Below are positions 18,839 through 27,987 of a stretch of 64,000 bases of DNA, piece after piece. Within the stretch, counting starts at the first letter, position 1; each line of letters opens with the position of its first letter. The position numbers were made by a program, and so were the translations under genes. Where the stretch lies: the NCBI GenBank assembly GCA_943787175.1, contig CALSLK010000011.1:1-64000 (forward strand), read 5' to 3'. This DNA is from an uncultured Alphaproteobacteria bacterium (lineage in GTDB: Bacteria; Pseudomonadota; Alphaproteobacteria; SP197). The notes beneath the pieces are model-generated. The model did no database searches. It was not told the origin of the DNA and saw only the letters and a list, made by a program, of their open reading frames with translations.

Positions 18839-19854
18839 GCACTGGCCAGCCGATGAAGGCACAGGAGGCTTTGTGTGTGCCAACCACGCCCGGTTTGATC
18901 AGCTACATGGTGGAGACCTCGGAATCATCGCTCTTCCGCAATGGCAAGGTCTTCACCACGACGTGACCTTGACGGCAGCGACGATAGCTATGTCGGTGTC
19001 GACACAGAGGAACGCACCGTGCCGATCGGCGACGCGCGCGCACTCACGGGTGATGCGCGCCGCACCATCGGAACCCATGGGTTCGAGCTTATCGACCGGC
19101 CCCTGGCCGATCCGGCGCTGGATTTCTACGACCATCAGGCGGTGGTGCAGCACTACTATCCCGAATGCGCTGATGCGGTGCGCGCCGCGACCGGCGCATC
19201 ACGTGTCTTTGCGTTCGATCACAACATCCGTTCGGCGGCAGAGAATGCCGCTGCCAAACGCATCAAGGGTGGCCAGCAGGTTCAGGGTCCGGCGCATCTG
19301 GTCCATGGTGACTATACGCTGACCAGCGGGCCACAGCGCCTGCGCGACCTTGCCAAGCCGCCCGGCCTCAACGACACCGTGCGGTCCGTCCTGGCCGAAG
19401 GCGAAGCGCTGCTCGATCAGGCCACCGTCGAGGGCGGCGCTGGGCGCAGACGGGCGGTTTGCCATCATCAACCTTTGGCGCAACATCGATTCCGAGCCGG
19501 TCCAGTGTGAGGCCATGACGCTGTGTGACGGCCAGACCGTGATCCCCGAAGATCTCGTTGTTTTCGAAATCCATTACCAGGAACGCATCGGCGAAAACTA
19601 CTTCGCCAAACCGTGCGCCCGGGCATGGCTGGTGGTGGTATCCCCAGATGACGCGCGACGAAGGCCTGCTGATCAAGCAGTGGGATTCCGCGGGCGAAAT
19701 GGCGCAGTCAGGTGGTGTGCGCGCCGATTCCAGTGCCGGGAGCGATGCACCCTGCAGCTTCAGTTTCCACACCGCCTTCAAGAACCCGTCGACCCCGCCC
19801 GATGCACGTGACCGCCGGAGCATCGAGGTGCGCTGTATCGTGCTTTACGACTGA
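18835..19854 (+). pseudogene. CmcJ/NvfI family oxidoreductase, frame-broken
   Basis: About 335 codons of the CmcJ-like family, related to Fe(II)/2-oxoglutarate-type hydroxylases of secondary metabolism. Blocks in order: YDHQAVVQHYYPECADA, VFAFDHNIRSAAENAA, VHGDYT, IINLWRNIDSEPVQCEAM, YQERIGENYFA, HGWWWYPQMTRDEGLLIKQ, SFHTAFKNPSTPPDA, SIEVRCIVLYD. Indels near 18960, 19440 and 19615-19630 split it into three frames. The D and H residues in VHGDYT and the R in NLWRNI match family positions. It overlaps the GFA stop by four bases. Likely intact in the organism; substrate unknown. Confidence 0.8.
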
Positions 19855-19858
19855 GGCG

Positions 19859-20369
19859 GTGTTGGAACGCGACGGCATTACCTTCCGACCTGTCGCGCCT
19901 GATGACGGGCAAGCGCTCTGTGACGTTCACCGCTCGGCCATCCTCACGCTTGCGCGCGATGCCTACTCCTCAGGCCGAGCTTGAAAGCTGGAGCTATGGC
20001 ATTACGCCGGAATCTGATCTGAGGGCCATGGCGGCAGAGAACCATATCGCCGAGGTCGCGGTCGATGATCACGGTCGCGTCGTGGCCTTCTGTTCGCTCA
20101 GGGATGATGAGGTCAAGGCGCTCTATGTCCACCCCGAGGCGGCAGGCATGGGGCTGGGCCGGCAATTGATGCAACGCGCCGAGGACCTGATCGTTTCGTG
20201 TGGCCACCGTCAGGTCCGCGTCGAGGCCAGCGCCTCTGCCCTCACCTTCTATGAAGGGCTGGGTTATGTGGTCGAGGAATCGGGCGACTTTCCATCACGC
20301 GGCGGTCTGATGTTAAGGGCGCACGAGCTCACGAAGCCTCTTTTGCGCCGTGACCCATCAGGCGCTTGA
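19859..20369 (+). CDS. GNAT family N-acetyltransferase, one frameshift
   Basis: About 168 codons. The N-terminal part (VLERDGITFRPVAPDDGQALCDVHRSAI) begins at GTG 19859, five bases after the CmcJ stop, with GAGG just upstream. After an indel near 19970 the frame continues with LESWSYGITPE, the acetyl-CoA core VKALYVHPEAAGMGLGRQLMQRAED and the C-terminal VRVEASASALTFYEGLGY. The R/Q-x-x-G-x-G/A pattern for acetyl-CoA binding is AGMGLGRQL. It is third in an operon with GFA and CmcJ. Its last 41 bases overlap the end of the convergent peptide transporter gene. Substrate unknown. Confidence 0.8.
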
Positions 20370-21801
20370 GCCAGGGCACAAGCGCGAAGAGAAGCAAGCC
20401 GCCGCCAAGACCGATCCAACCGTAGTCGGTAAAGGCCGTGCTGTAGATCGATTCCATCTGGGCGTCGGTTGCCTTGTCGGGCACAGCAGCGATGCCTGCG
20501 GCCAGGCCGGCCAGATAGAAACTGACCGAAGTCGCGAGTAGCCACAGTCCCATGGAAAGCCCCAGCAGGCGCTTGGGGGCAAGGGCCGTCACCATGGCAA
20601 GGCCGACCGGTGAAAGCACCATTTCGGCAGCGGTGTAGAGCGCGAAGAACAGCACCAGCCATTCCCACGGCACCTTGCCGGGCGAAGCCAGGATCGCCAG
20701 CACAAGGCTGAAGAACGCTGCAGCAATCAGCAGGTGACCCAGCACGAACTTCATGGGGATCGAGGGGTTCCAGCCCCGCTTGGCAAGCCAGACCCACAAT
20801 GCGGCAAAGGGACCGCCCATGAGCAGGATGAACATGGGGTTGAGCGACAGGAATTCGCTGGGGGGTACGATGATCGAGAAGAGATCACGGTCCACCAGCC
20901 GTTCCGTGAAGAGAATGAAGGACGTGCCCACTTGATTGTAAGCTGTCCAGAAGACGATGGAGGAGGCTGTCAGCACGATCATCGCGATCAGCTTGCGCCG
21001 GGTCTCGCCTTCCTCGCGGAAGGTCTCGAACAGCAGATATCCAAACGCGATAAGGCCGATTGTGGCGAGCAGGTACCCGGCCAGAAGGTCGTGACGCATG
21101 AGTACGGCGGTGATCAGCGCAACGCCTGCGCCGCCGATCAGGACCAGCGCGGTCGGACTGATGAAACCCAGATGGCGGGCTTCCAGAAGCGTGGGATGGG
21201 GCGGATGGCCCTTGTCGTCGAGCCAGCGCTGGCCGATCACAAAGGTGAGGAGCGAAATCAGCTTGCCGATGCCTGCAATGGCAAAGGCAATGTCATAGCC
21301 GAAGGTTGCGCCGATCCAGCCGGCGATCAGCGTTGCGGCAAAGGCACCGGTATTGATGCCCAGATAGAAGATCGTGAAACCCGATTCCCGGCGCGGATCG
21401 TCCTTGTCATAGAGCAGGCCCAGCAGGCTGCCGACATTGGGTTTGAACAAGCCGTTGCCGACAATCAAGACGGCAAGCGACCACGTGATCGTCGCAGGCG
21501 TGGAGTACAGCAGGGAGAGATAACCCAGCGCCATAATGGCCGCGCCCATGATGATCGCGCGCCGGAAGCCCAGCAGCCGGTCGGCCAGGAAGCCACCGGG
21601 CAGGGTCGTCATATAGGCAAAGGACGCAAAGGTGCCATAGAGCAGCGCCGCATCGGCATCGCCCAGCCCGACCTTCTGGGTGAGGTAGAGCACCAGCAGG
21701 CTGAACATCGTGTAGAAGCCGAAGCGCTCCCACATCTCCGTCAGGAACAGGACATAAAGCCCCTTGGGCTGACGGCGGCGCACGGCAGTGGCATCAGACA
21801 T
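20329..21801 (-). CDS. proton-dependent oligopeptide transporter (POT/PTR family MFS)
   Basis: About 490 aa inner-membrane symporter that takes up di- and tripeptides with protons. The family marks are clear: FLTEMWERFGFYTMFSLLVLY near 20-40 (the ExxERFxYY-type motif, here EMWERFGFY), GNGLFKPNVGSLLG near 115, and GFTIFYLGINTGAF near 140. About 14 hydrophobic helices can be counted. The upstream AGGGGAGA fits the ATG at 21801 better than the one at 21807. The 3' end overlaps the GNAT gene on the other strand by 41 bases. Fits a peptide/amino-acid scavenging lifestyle. Intact. Confidence 0.93.
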   Translation of the reverse strand: MSDATAVRRRQPKGLYVLFLTEMWERFGFYTMFSLLVLYLTQKVGLGDADAALLYGTFASFAYMTTLPGGFLADRLLGFRRAIIMGAAIMALGYLSLLYSTPATITWSLAVLIVGNGLFKPNVGSLLGLLYDKDDPRRESGFTIFYLGINTGAFAATLIAGWIGATFGYDIAFAIAGIGKLISLLTFVIGQRWLDDKGHPPHPTLLEARHLGFISPTALVLIGGAGVALITAVLMRHDLLAGYLLATIGLIAFGYLLFETFREEGETRRKLIAMIVLTASSIVFWTAYNQVGTSFILFTERLVDRDLFSIIVPPSEFLSLNPMFILLMGGPFAALWVWLAKRGWNPSIPMKFVLGHLLIAAAFFSLVLAILASPGKVPWEWLVLFFALYTAAEMVLSPVGLAMVTALAPKRLLGLSMGLWLLATSVSFYLAGLAAGIAAVPDKATDAQMESIYSTAFTDYGWIGLGGGLLLFALVPWLKRLMGHGAKEAS

Positions 21802-21875
21802 CGGCATTCTCCCCTGCCGCTATCGTCACCGCATCGGTTCGGTCGTGGCAAGGGCAGGAGTGCCGTGCCGTGTCT

Positions 21876-22341
21876 TCAGGTTTCTTCGGCCAGGAAGGGC
21901 TGCAGGGCGTTCATGGCCCGGGCAATATCGTCGCGTGCGGCGTTCAGGGCAGAGTCCAGCTTTGCCGGGATATCATGGCTCCGTGCAGCCTCGACCGCGT
22001 TGAAGGCGCGGGTCTCCAGGGTCAGGCATTCACCCGCCAACACGGCATCGGTATCGGACGCAACCGCTGCCTTGACGCGTGAAAATGCATCTTTCAGGGC
22101 AACAGCCTCATGTTTCAGGGCAACAGCCTCATGGGGTGTCCGGGTTGCCTGTGGTGCATCGTCCCACGCCGCCAGAATGGCCTGGGCTGCCGCCTCCCGG
22201 CGTGCAGCCAGACCTTCCAGCAGGGATTGCAGTTCGGGCGTCTCGCTGTGGACGCCATCATCCTTAGTGGCGCAATGCGGCTTCGCGCAGGGCGCGGATG
22301 GCATCGTTGATCTCGGAATTCTTGCTTGTTTGCATCGTCAT
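21876..22341 (-). CDS. hypothetical alpha-helical protein, probable one-base frameshift
   Basis: I do not recognise a family. The reading frame ending at 21876 is rich in A, E, L and R and predicted helical (LQSLLEGLAARREAAAQAIL, MNALQPFLAEET). Its apparent start at 22304 has no ribosome site. A better start is ATG 22341 (or 22335) with GGA six bases upstream, encoding MTMQTSKNSEINDAIRALRE in another frame; removing one base near 22266 joins the two into one protein of about 154 aa. A 21 bp tandem duplication at about 22089-22130 encodes HEAVALK twice. Lies between POT and CocE genes. Confidence 0.5.
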
Positions 22342-22475
22342 TTTATTCCGTCTGCGGGTTCAGAGCATCTTGCAAGTCCGGCAGCTTTGGTGCTGTCCTG
22401 TCTCACATCATATCACCGCACTGCCAAGCCCGCTGCGCGCTACGGTGACTGCATAGTTTTTACCCGGAGGTGTCG

Positions 22476-24494
22476 ATGGCTCGTGTTGTGACGCGTTTTC
22501 CCCACAAGGTTACGAAGCTTGATCCTGTCTGGATCCCCATGCCTGACGGCGTGAAGCTGGCAGCAACGATCTGGCTTCCGGCCGGCACGGAAGATGACCC
22601 GGTTCCTGCCGTGCTGGAGTTCATTCCCTATCGCCGCCGTGATTTCACCGTCATGGGCGATGGCCATCATACCTATATGGCGGGCCACGGCTTTGCCGCG
22701 GTGCGTTGCGATACGCGCGGCAATGGTGATTCCGAAGGCCTGTTCGATGATGAGTATTCCAAACAGGAACTCGACGACGGCTACCACGTTCTGGAATGGC
22801 TGGCGGCGCAGCCCTGGTGTTCGGGCAATACCGGCATGATGGGGATCAGCTGGGGAGGCTTTAACTGCCTGCAGGTTGCTGCCTTGCGTCCGCCCTCGCT
22901 CAAGGCGGTCTATTCCGTTGCCTCGACCGACGACCGCTATGCCGATGACGTTCATTACATGGGTGGCTGCCTGCTCAACGACAATCTCAATTGGGGCGGC
23001 ACCATGTCGACCTTTGCCATGCGCCCGCCCGACCCTGAGATCGTTGGTGATCGCTGGCGCGACATGTGGTTGGAGCGTCTGGAGAATGCTCCCAATCTTG
23101 CCTCCATCTGGCTCAACCACCAGACCCGTGATGACCAGTGGAAGCATGGTTCGGTGTGCGAGAACTATGACGATATCGAAGCCGCGGTTTATGCCGTGGG
23201 CGGCTGGGCAGATGGTTACACCAACACCGTGTTCCGGCTGGCTGGAGGACTGAAGGCACCGTTCCGCGGGCTGGTCGGCCCCTGGACCCATGCCTATCCC
23301 TGGAAGGCGATACCCGGCCCTGCCATCGATGGGCTCAAGGATCTGTGCCGCTGGTGGGACCATTGGCTCAAGGGTAACGACACCGGCATGATGGATGAGC
23401 CGCGCCTGCGCTGCTGGATGCAGGAAAGTGCACCGCCGCAGACCTCTTATGATCACAGGCCCGGCCGCTGGGTGGGTGAGGCAAACTGGCCCAGCGAACG
23501 GATCGAGCGTTTTATGCTCCATCTCAACGCCGATGGCCTGGCGCCGCGTGCAAAACGCAGCCGGACCCTGATCCATCGCGGCTCCGTGCTGGATGGCACA
23601 AGCCATGGTGACTGGTGCCCCTATGGCCATGATGCTGAAATGCCCGGAGATCAGCGCGAGGAAGACGGCCGCAGCCTGGCGTTTGATACTGCACCCCTGG
23701 CGCGTCGGACCGAGATTCTGGGTCAGCCTGTGCTGGAACTCGATGTCTCGAGCGACATGCCCCAGGGCCTGCTTTATGTCCGGCTCAACGATGTTGCGCC
23801 CGATGGTGCTTCAACCCGGGTCACATACGGCCTGCTTAACCTGACGCACCGCAATGGCCACGAATCGCCTGCGGACCTGGAGCCCGGAACGACCTATCGC
23901 GTGCGTGTGACGCTGAACGATTGCGCCCATGTGTTCCCCAGGGGGCACCGTGTCCGCCTTACGGTCCAGACCGGCGCATGGCCGTTGATCTGGCAATCGG
24001 CGCAACTCCCCACGATCAAGGTTGAAACCGGATCGAGCGTTTTCATGTTGCCCGTGCGGCCCCGCGATGCTGCGGATTCGAAACTTCCCTCGCTTGGGAC
24101 CTCCGTTGTGGTGGCTCCGCCTGCAAGCGAGACCTGGCGCCCCTATCATCGCGAACGCACCATGAGCCGGGATTATGTCACCGGGGAAGCGTGCATCAAA
24201 ATGCTCAAGGACCGCGGCCACCATCGTCTCGAGGAAACCGATACAGAGTTTTCCGGCGGCGGTGTCGAAACCTACACGGTGCGCGAAGGAGAACCGCTGT
24301 CAGCACGGGCACGGTTGGATTATCATGCCACGCTTAAACGCGGTGATGCGTGGGATACGCGCGTCGAAGCGATTTATGAACTGACCGCCACGGAGGATTC
24401 GTTCCTGTTGTCATGCCGTGCCGAAGCCCATGATCAGGGCGTTCGGTTCTGGTCGAAAAGCTGGGACGAGGAGATTCCGCGCCATGGCGTTTGA
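22476..24494 (+). CDS. CocE/NonD family hydrolase (X-Pro dipeptidyl-peptidase S15-like)
   Basis: 672 aa alpha/beta hydrolase. The N-terminal half has the VWIPMPDGVKLAATIWLP entry, RGNGDSEGLFDDEYSKQELDD, and the nucleophile elbow MMGISWGGFNCLQVAAL (Ser near 128); PWTHAYP near 272 carries a catalytic His candidate. The C-terminal half is the jelly-roll PepX_C domain (RTEILGQPVLELDVSSDMPQ, FPRGHRVRLTVQT). GGAGG lies five bases before the ATG at 22476. Enzymes of this family cleave esters or X-Pro peptides. It is immediately upstream of two oligo-compound binding proteins, so it may process what they bring in; that is inference. Intact. Confidence 0.92.
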   Translation: MARVVTRFPHKVTKLDPVWIPMPDGVKLAATIWLPAGTEDDPVPAVLEFIPYRRRDFTVMGDGHHTYMAGHGFAAVRCDTRGNGDSEGLFDDEYSKQELDDGYHVLEWLAAQPWCSGNTGMMGISWGGFNCLQVAALRPPSLKAVYSVASTDDRYADDVHYMGGCLLNDNLNWGGTMSTFAMRPPDPEIVGDRWRDMWLERLENAPNLASIWLNHQTRDDQWKHGSVCENYDDIEAAVYAVGGWADGYTNTVFRLAGGLKAPFRGLVGPWTHAYPWKAIPGPAIDGLKDLCRWWDHWLKGNDTGMMDEPRLRCWMQESAPPQTSYDHRPGRWVGEANWPSERIERFMLHLNADGLAPRAKRSRTLIHRGSVLDGTSHGDWCPYGHDAEMPGDQREEDGRSLAFDTAPLARRTEILGQPVLELDVSSDMPQGLLYVRLNDVAPDGASTRVTYGLLNLTHRNGHESPADLEPGTTYRVRVTLNDCAHVFPRGHRVRLTVQTGAWPLIWQSAQLPTIKVETGSSVFMLPVRPRDAADSKLPSLGTSVVVAPPASETWRPYHRERTMSRDYVTGEACIKMLKDRGHHRLEETDTEFSGGGVETYTVREGEPLSARARLDYHATLKRGDAWDTRVEAIYELTATEDSFLLSCRAEAHDQGVRFWSKSWDEEIPRHGV

Positions 24495-24514
24495 TGGACA
24501 CTTGTCCAACTCAC

Positions 24515-24543
24515 TTGACCGCTTGCACCCCGCCTGAAAAGAT
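24515..24543 (+). promoter_or_regulatory. candidate sigma70-type promoter of the first solute-binding protein gene
   Basis: TTGACC (24515-24520), 17 bases, AAAGAT (24538-24543), about 40 bases before the ATG. The same boxes plus the shared GCCTGAAAAGAT occur before the second paralog at 26260-26289, which supports it. Confidence 0.5.
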
Positions 24544-24584
24544 TACTCACAAGTACAAACATAAACGCCTTGGGAGGCACCTTA

Positions 24585-26180
24585 ATGAAATCACCGCAAT
24601 TCGATCGCCGCGACATACTGAAGGCCTCAGCGGCATCTATCGCTGCTGCGGGCCTTGTTGACGGTCTGCTCGATCCCAACAGTGCCTGGGCACAATCAAA
24701 CAAGCCCCTGCGCATCCGCACCAACCGCGCGATCCTCTCGACCGACCCTGGTTACATGATCGGTGGTTTCGAGATCATCCTGCAGTATTCCTGCCTTGCA
24801 CGCCTCTCCAAGTTCACCAACAGCGCCGATTCATGGGGCTGGGAGAAGAGCGAGTTTGTCGAGGTGCTCGAGCAGATCGACCCTCAGACCATCGGCTTCA
24901 CCCTGAACAAGGGCATCATGTGGTACGACGGCACCACGCATGAGGAAATCGGCGAGTTGAACGCCGAGGACGTGAAGTTCTCGCTTGAGCGCATCAAGGA
25001 TTCCGAGTGGAAGGACAAGGCTGCTTCGCTCGACCATGTCGAAATCACGGGCAGTCACTCCGGCCTCATCCACCTCAACCAGCCGTTTGCCCCTATCTGG
25101 TACACATGGCTCAGCGGTGGTACCGGCTCGATCCTTTCCAAGATCGCGGTTGAAGCTGAAGGCGGTAAATACGACGGCATCTTCAATTTCTATTGCGGTT
25201 ATTACCGCGTTGCCGAGTGGGTCCAGAAGCAGAGCTACACGCTCGAAGCCAATCCCAACTGGAAAGGCACACCTGCGGGCATCTCCGACGTCAAGTTCCT
25301 CATCATCGATGATGCCAAGTCGGCTGAAATTGCGTTTGAAACCGGCGAGATCGATATAACCCATATCTCGGTCGATTCCATCTCGCGTCTGGTGGAAAAC
25401 CCACCCGCCGACGGTATCGTCAAGGAATACAGCGGTACTGAGTGGATCTGGATGGGCCTGAACACCGAACATCCCAACCTTCAGGACATTCGTGTTCGCC
25501 AGGCCATTCAGCATGCTGTTGATGTGGATCTGGTGCTCGAAGGCGCCTGGGCCGGTGTCGGCACACGCTCCTACGGCATTGTGCCTCCGGGTGTGATTGG
25601 CCATCGCGAGACGGGCAAGTACGCTACGCCTGATCTCGACGCGGCACGTGCCCTGATCAAGGAGGCCGGTGCTGAAGGTCTCACGATCACGCTCAAAACC
25701 ATCAACCAGACCGACCGCATCGCTGCGGCCACGATCATTCAGGCAAACCTGGCTGAAATCGGCATCAACGTCGATGTGATCCCCATGGATGCCGGTCCGT
25801 TCTGGAACCTTGGCCTCGAGTCTGAAGGTGACGACTGGAAAGATCTGGAAATGTGGATCATCGCGTATCTCGATGCGCCTGACCCCAGCCAGATGGCACA
25901 GTGGTACATCAAGGATCAGGTTGGTGTCTGGAACTGGGAGCGCTGGTCAGATCCTGAATTTGACGAGTTGTACCAGGCTGGTCTTTCCGAGACCGACGAA
26001 CAGAAGCGCCACGACATCTATATCCGCATGCAGGAAATCATGGAGGATACGGGTGCCTATGTGTGGCTCACCTTCCCGCCGACGGGCATTCTCTATCGTG
26101 ATGGCCTGGAGCCGGTTGTTACCCCGAACGGTTACACCTGGCAGATCCAGAACTTCGAATGGAATGACGGCTCTTCCTGA
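24585..26180 (+). CDS. ABC transporter substrate-binding protein, family 5 (peptide/opine type), Tat-exported, paralog 1
   Basis: 531 aa periplasmic binding protein of the DppA/OppA superfamily. A twin-arginine leader is visible (FDRRDILKASAASIAAAGL) with likely cleavage after SAWA. The mature protein has the family pattern DPHTIGFTLN-like DPQTIGFTLNKGIMWYDG, LNAEDVKFSLERI, LHLNQP-like GLIHLNQPFAPIW, and IRVRQAIQHAVDVDLVLEGAW. GGGAGG lies about eight bases before the ATG at 24585. It binds small peptides, opines or similar. No permease or ATPase genes lie beside it. The next gene is a close paralog, and this one has its own terminator. Confidence 0.93.
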   Translation: MKSPQFDRRDILKASAASIAAAGLVDGLLDPNSAWAQSNKPLRIRTNRAILSTDPGYMIGGFEIILQYSCLARLSKFTNSADSWGWEKSEFVEVLEQIDPQTIGFTLNKGIMWYDGTTHEEIGELNAEDVKFSLERIKDSEWKDKAASLDHVEITGSHSGLIHLNQPFAPIWYTWLSGGTGSILSKIAVEAEGGKYDGIFNFYCGYYRVAEWVQKQSYTLEANPNWKGTPAGISDVKFLIIDDAKSAEIAFETGEIDITHISVDSISRLVENPPADGIVKEYSGTEWIWMGLNTEHPNLQDIRVRQAIQHAVDVDLVLEGAWAGVGTRSYGIVPPGVIGHRETGKYATPDLDAARALIKEAGAEGLTITLKTINQTDRIAAATIIQANLAEIGINVDVIPMDAGPFWNLGLESEGDDWKDLEMWIIAYLDAPDPSQMAQWYIKDQVGVWNWERWSDPEFDELYQAGLSETDEQKRHDIYIRMQEIMEDTGAYVWLTFPPTGILYRDGLEPVVTPNGYTWQIQNFEWNDGSS

Positions 26181-26205
26181 GCCTGCCTTTCTTTGAAACG
26201 TCAGA

Positions 26206-26235
26206 CCCCCGGAGCGCTTGCTCCGGGGGTTTTTC
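26206..26235 (+). terminator. rho-independent terminator after paralog 1
   Basis: Perfect 10 bp stem CCCCCGGAGC/GCTCCGGGGG (26206-26215 with 26220-26229) with GCTT loop and six T. Confidence 0.95.
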
Positions 26236-26259
26236 GTTATTAACTGCAGAGATGAATCC

Positions 26260-26289
26260 TTGACCTGTTCAATAAGTGCCTGAAAAGAT
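26260..26289 (+). promoter_or_regulatory. candidate promoter of the second solute-binding protein gene
   Basis: TTGACC (26260-26265), 18 bases, AAAGAT (26284-26289), matching the boxes before paralog 1. It follows the terminator directly, so paralog 2 is separately transcribed. Confidence 0.5.
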
Positions 26290-26329
26290 GGCCGATAAGT
26301 TCAAAAGGCCTTTGGGAGGCACGCTTAAA

Positions 26330-27913
26330 ATGACGACACCACAACTTTCACGCCGCGCCATGATGGCGGCCACTGCTGCTTCGGCTTCGGCCGCCGCATT
26401 TGTTGGGGGCTTGCTCGATCCGTCGAGTGCCTGGGCACAATCCGACAGATTGCTGCGTGTGCGCGCCAATCGCACGATCCTTTCAACCGATCCTGGTTAC
26501 ATGATCGGCGGCATCGAGATGATGCTGCAATATGCCTGCCTTGCGCGTCTGGCGACCTATACCGACAGCGCTGATTCATGGGACTGGCAAGCCAGTGAGT
26601 TTGTCTCCTCGCTTGAGCAGGTCGATGCCCAGACGATCTCCTTCGAAATGAAAAAAGGGATCATGTGGTACGACGGCACGACCCATGAGGAAATTGCCGA
26701 ACTCGACGCTGAAGACGTCAAGTATTCGCTCGAACGCATGCAGGTCTCCGAGTGGAAGGACAAGGCGGTTGCGCTCGACCACGTCGAAGTCACCGGCAGC
26801 CATTCGGGCATCATCCATCTCAACCAGCCCTTTGCACCGATCTGGCTGACCTGGCTTTGTGACGGCACAGGCTCGATCGTCTCAAAGGTCGCGGTGGAAG
26901 CCGTTGGCGGCAAGTATGACGGTATCTTCAATTTCTATTGCGGTTACTACCGCGTCAGCGAATGGGTTCAGAAGCAGAGCTTCTCTCTTGAACCCAATCC
27001 CAATTGGGGCGGAACACAGCCTGCCATTTCCAACGTCAAGTTCATCGTCATCGAAGACGAGAAGACGGCTGAGATTGCCTTTGAGGCAGATGAAATCGAT
27101 CTCACCAACATCGCGATCGATGCCATTCCGCGTCTGGTCGCAGACCCGCCTGCGGGAGGAGTCGTCAAGGAATATGCCGGGACCCAGTGGTTCTGGATGG
27201 GACTTAATGTCGACCACCCGAACTTGCAGGACATCCGGGTTCGCCAGGCAATTCAGCATGCCGTCGATGTGCAGACGGTCATTGATGGCGCCTGGGCCGG
27301 TGTTGGCACACGTGCCCATGGTATCGTTCCCCCGGGTCTGGTCGGCTTCCGCGAGGAAGGCAAATACGACACGCCTGATCTCGACGCAGCTCGCGCCCTG
27401 ATCGCCGAAGCTGGCGCCGAGGGCATGTCGCTTACCCTGAAGACGATTAACGTGGCAGACCGTGTTGCCGCGGCGACCATCATCCAGGCAAACCTTGCCG
27501 AGATCGGCCTCAATGTTGAAGTCGTACCGGTCGATCCCGGCCCGTTCTGGAACCTGGGTCTCGAGTCAGAAGGCGATGACTGGAAAGATCTGGAACTCTG
27601 GATCATGGCCTATCTGGACTCGCCCGATCCCAGCCAGATGACCCAGTGGTACATCTCCGACCAGGTCGGTGTGTGGAACTGGGAGCGCTGGTCGGATCCT
27701 GAGTATGACGAGCTCTTCGCAGCCGGTCTTGCAGAGACCGATCTTGAGAAGCGCCATGACATCTATATCCGCATGCAGGAAATCATGGAGGACACCGGAG
27801 GTTACGTCTTCCTGATGTTCCCGCCCAACGGGGTCTTGTACCGTGAAGGCCTGGAACCGGTGATCACGCCAAACGGCTATCTCTTCCTGTTGCCCGGATT
27901 TGCCTGGGCCTGA
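26330..27913 (+). CDS. ABC transporter substrate-binding protein, family 5, Tat-exported, paralog 2
   Basis: 527 aa, very similar to the preceding protein along its whole length, with long identical stretches such as ILSTDPGYMIGG, FWNLGLESEGDDWKDLE and KRHDIYIRMQEIMEDTG. Twin-arginine leader LSRRAMMAATAASASAAAF, likely cleavage after SAWA. The region that contacts ligand in this superfamily differs in places (WYTWLSGGTGSIL against WLTWLCDGTGSIV), so the two may bind different but related solutes. GGGAGGC precedes the ATG at 26330; longer in-frame starts lack the signal context. Own promoter and terminator. Arose by local tandem duplication including the leader region. Confidence 0.93.
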   Translation: MTTPQLSRRAMMAATAASASAAAFVGGLLDPSSAWAQSDRLLRVRANRTILSTDPGYMIGGIEMMLQYACLARLATYTDSADSWDWQASEFVSSLEQVDAQTISFEMKKGIMWYDGTTHEEIAELDAEDVKYSLERMQVSEWKDKAVALDHVEVTGSHSGIIHLNQPFAPIWLTWLCDGTGSIVSKVAVEAVGGKYDGIFNFYCGYYRVSEWVQKQSFSLEPNPNWGGTQPAISNVKFIVIEDEKTAEIAFEADEIDLTNIAIDAIPRLVADPPAGGVVKEYAGTQWFWMGLNVDHPNLQDIRVRQAIQHAVDVQTVIDGAWAGVGTRAHGIVPPGLVGFREEGKYDTPDLDAARALIAEAGAEGMSLTLKTINVADRVAAATIIQANLAEIGLNVEVVPVDPGPFWNLGLESEGDDWKDLELWIMAYLDSPDPSQMTQWYISDQVGVWNWERWSDPEYDELFAAGLAETDLEKRHDIYIRMQEIMEDTGGYVFLMFPPNGVLYREGLEPVITPNGYLFLLPGFAWA

Positions 27914-27941
27914 GCCTTCTGAGATTAGCTTCAGAGAAAAA

Positions 27942-27971
27942 CCCCCGGTGCTTTTGCGCCGGGGGTTTTTT
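27942..27971 (+). terminator. rho-independent terminator after paralog 2
   Basis: Stem CCCCCGGTGC/GCGCCGGGGG (27942-27951 with 27956-27965, one G-U pair), TTTT loop, then six T. It may also serve the convergent mscS-type gene. Confidence 0.93.
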
Positions 27972-27987
27972 GATCGGTGCAGGCGGC

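Noticed and set aside
1-20369. Selenocysteine or programmed frameshifting as the cause of other broken genes
   Set aside because: Breaks are scattered, several per gene, often in homopolymers, and need indels of either sign; no UGA lies in frame between conserved halves as at 61821.
22262-22268. Stop-codon readthrough in the hypothetical gene at 22.3 kb
   Set aside because: The codon is TAA and the continuing sequence is in another frame, so recoding does not fit; one-base error is simpler.
20734-22491. 585-aa plus-strand ORF opposite the POT transporter gene
   Set aside because: It is a shadow ORF: the minus strand has a clear POT protein with conserved motifs, and the long ORF is compositionally odd and matches no family.
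22440-23630. 396-aa minus-strand ORF opposite the CocE hydrolase gene
   Set aside because: Shadow of the GC-rich hydrolase gene, which has clear motifs and a strong ribosome site.
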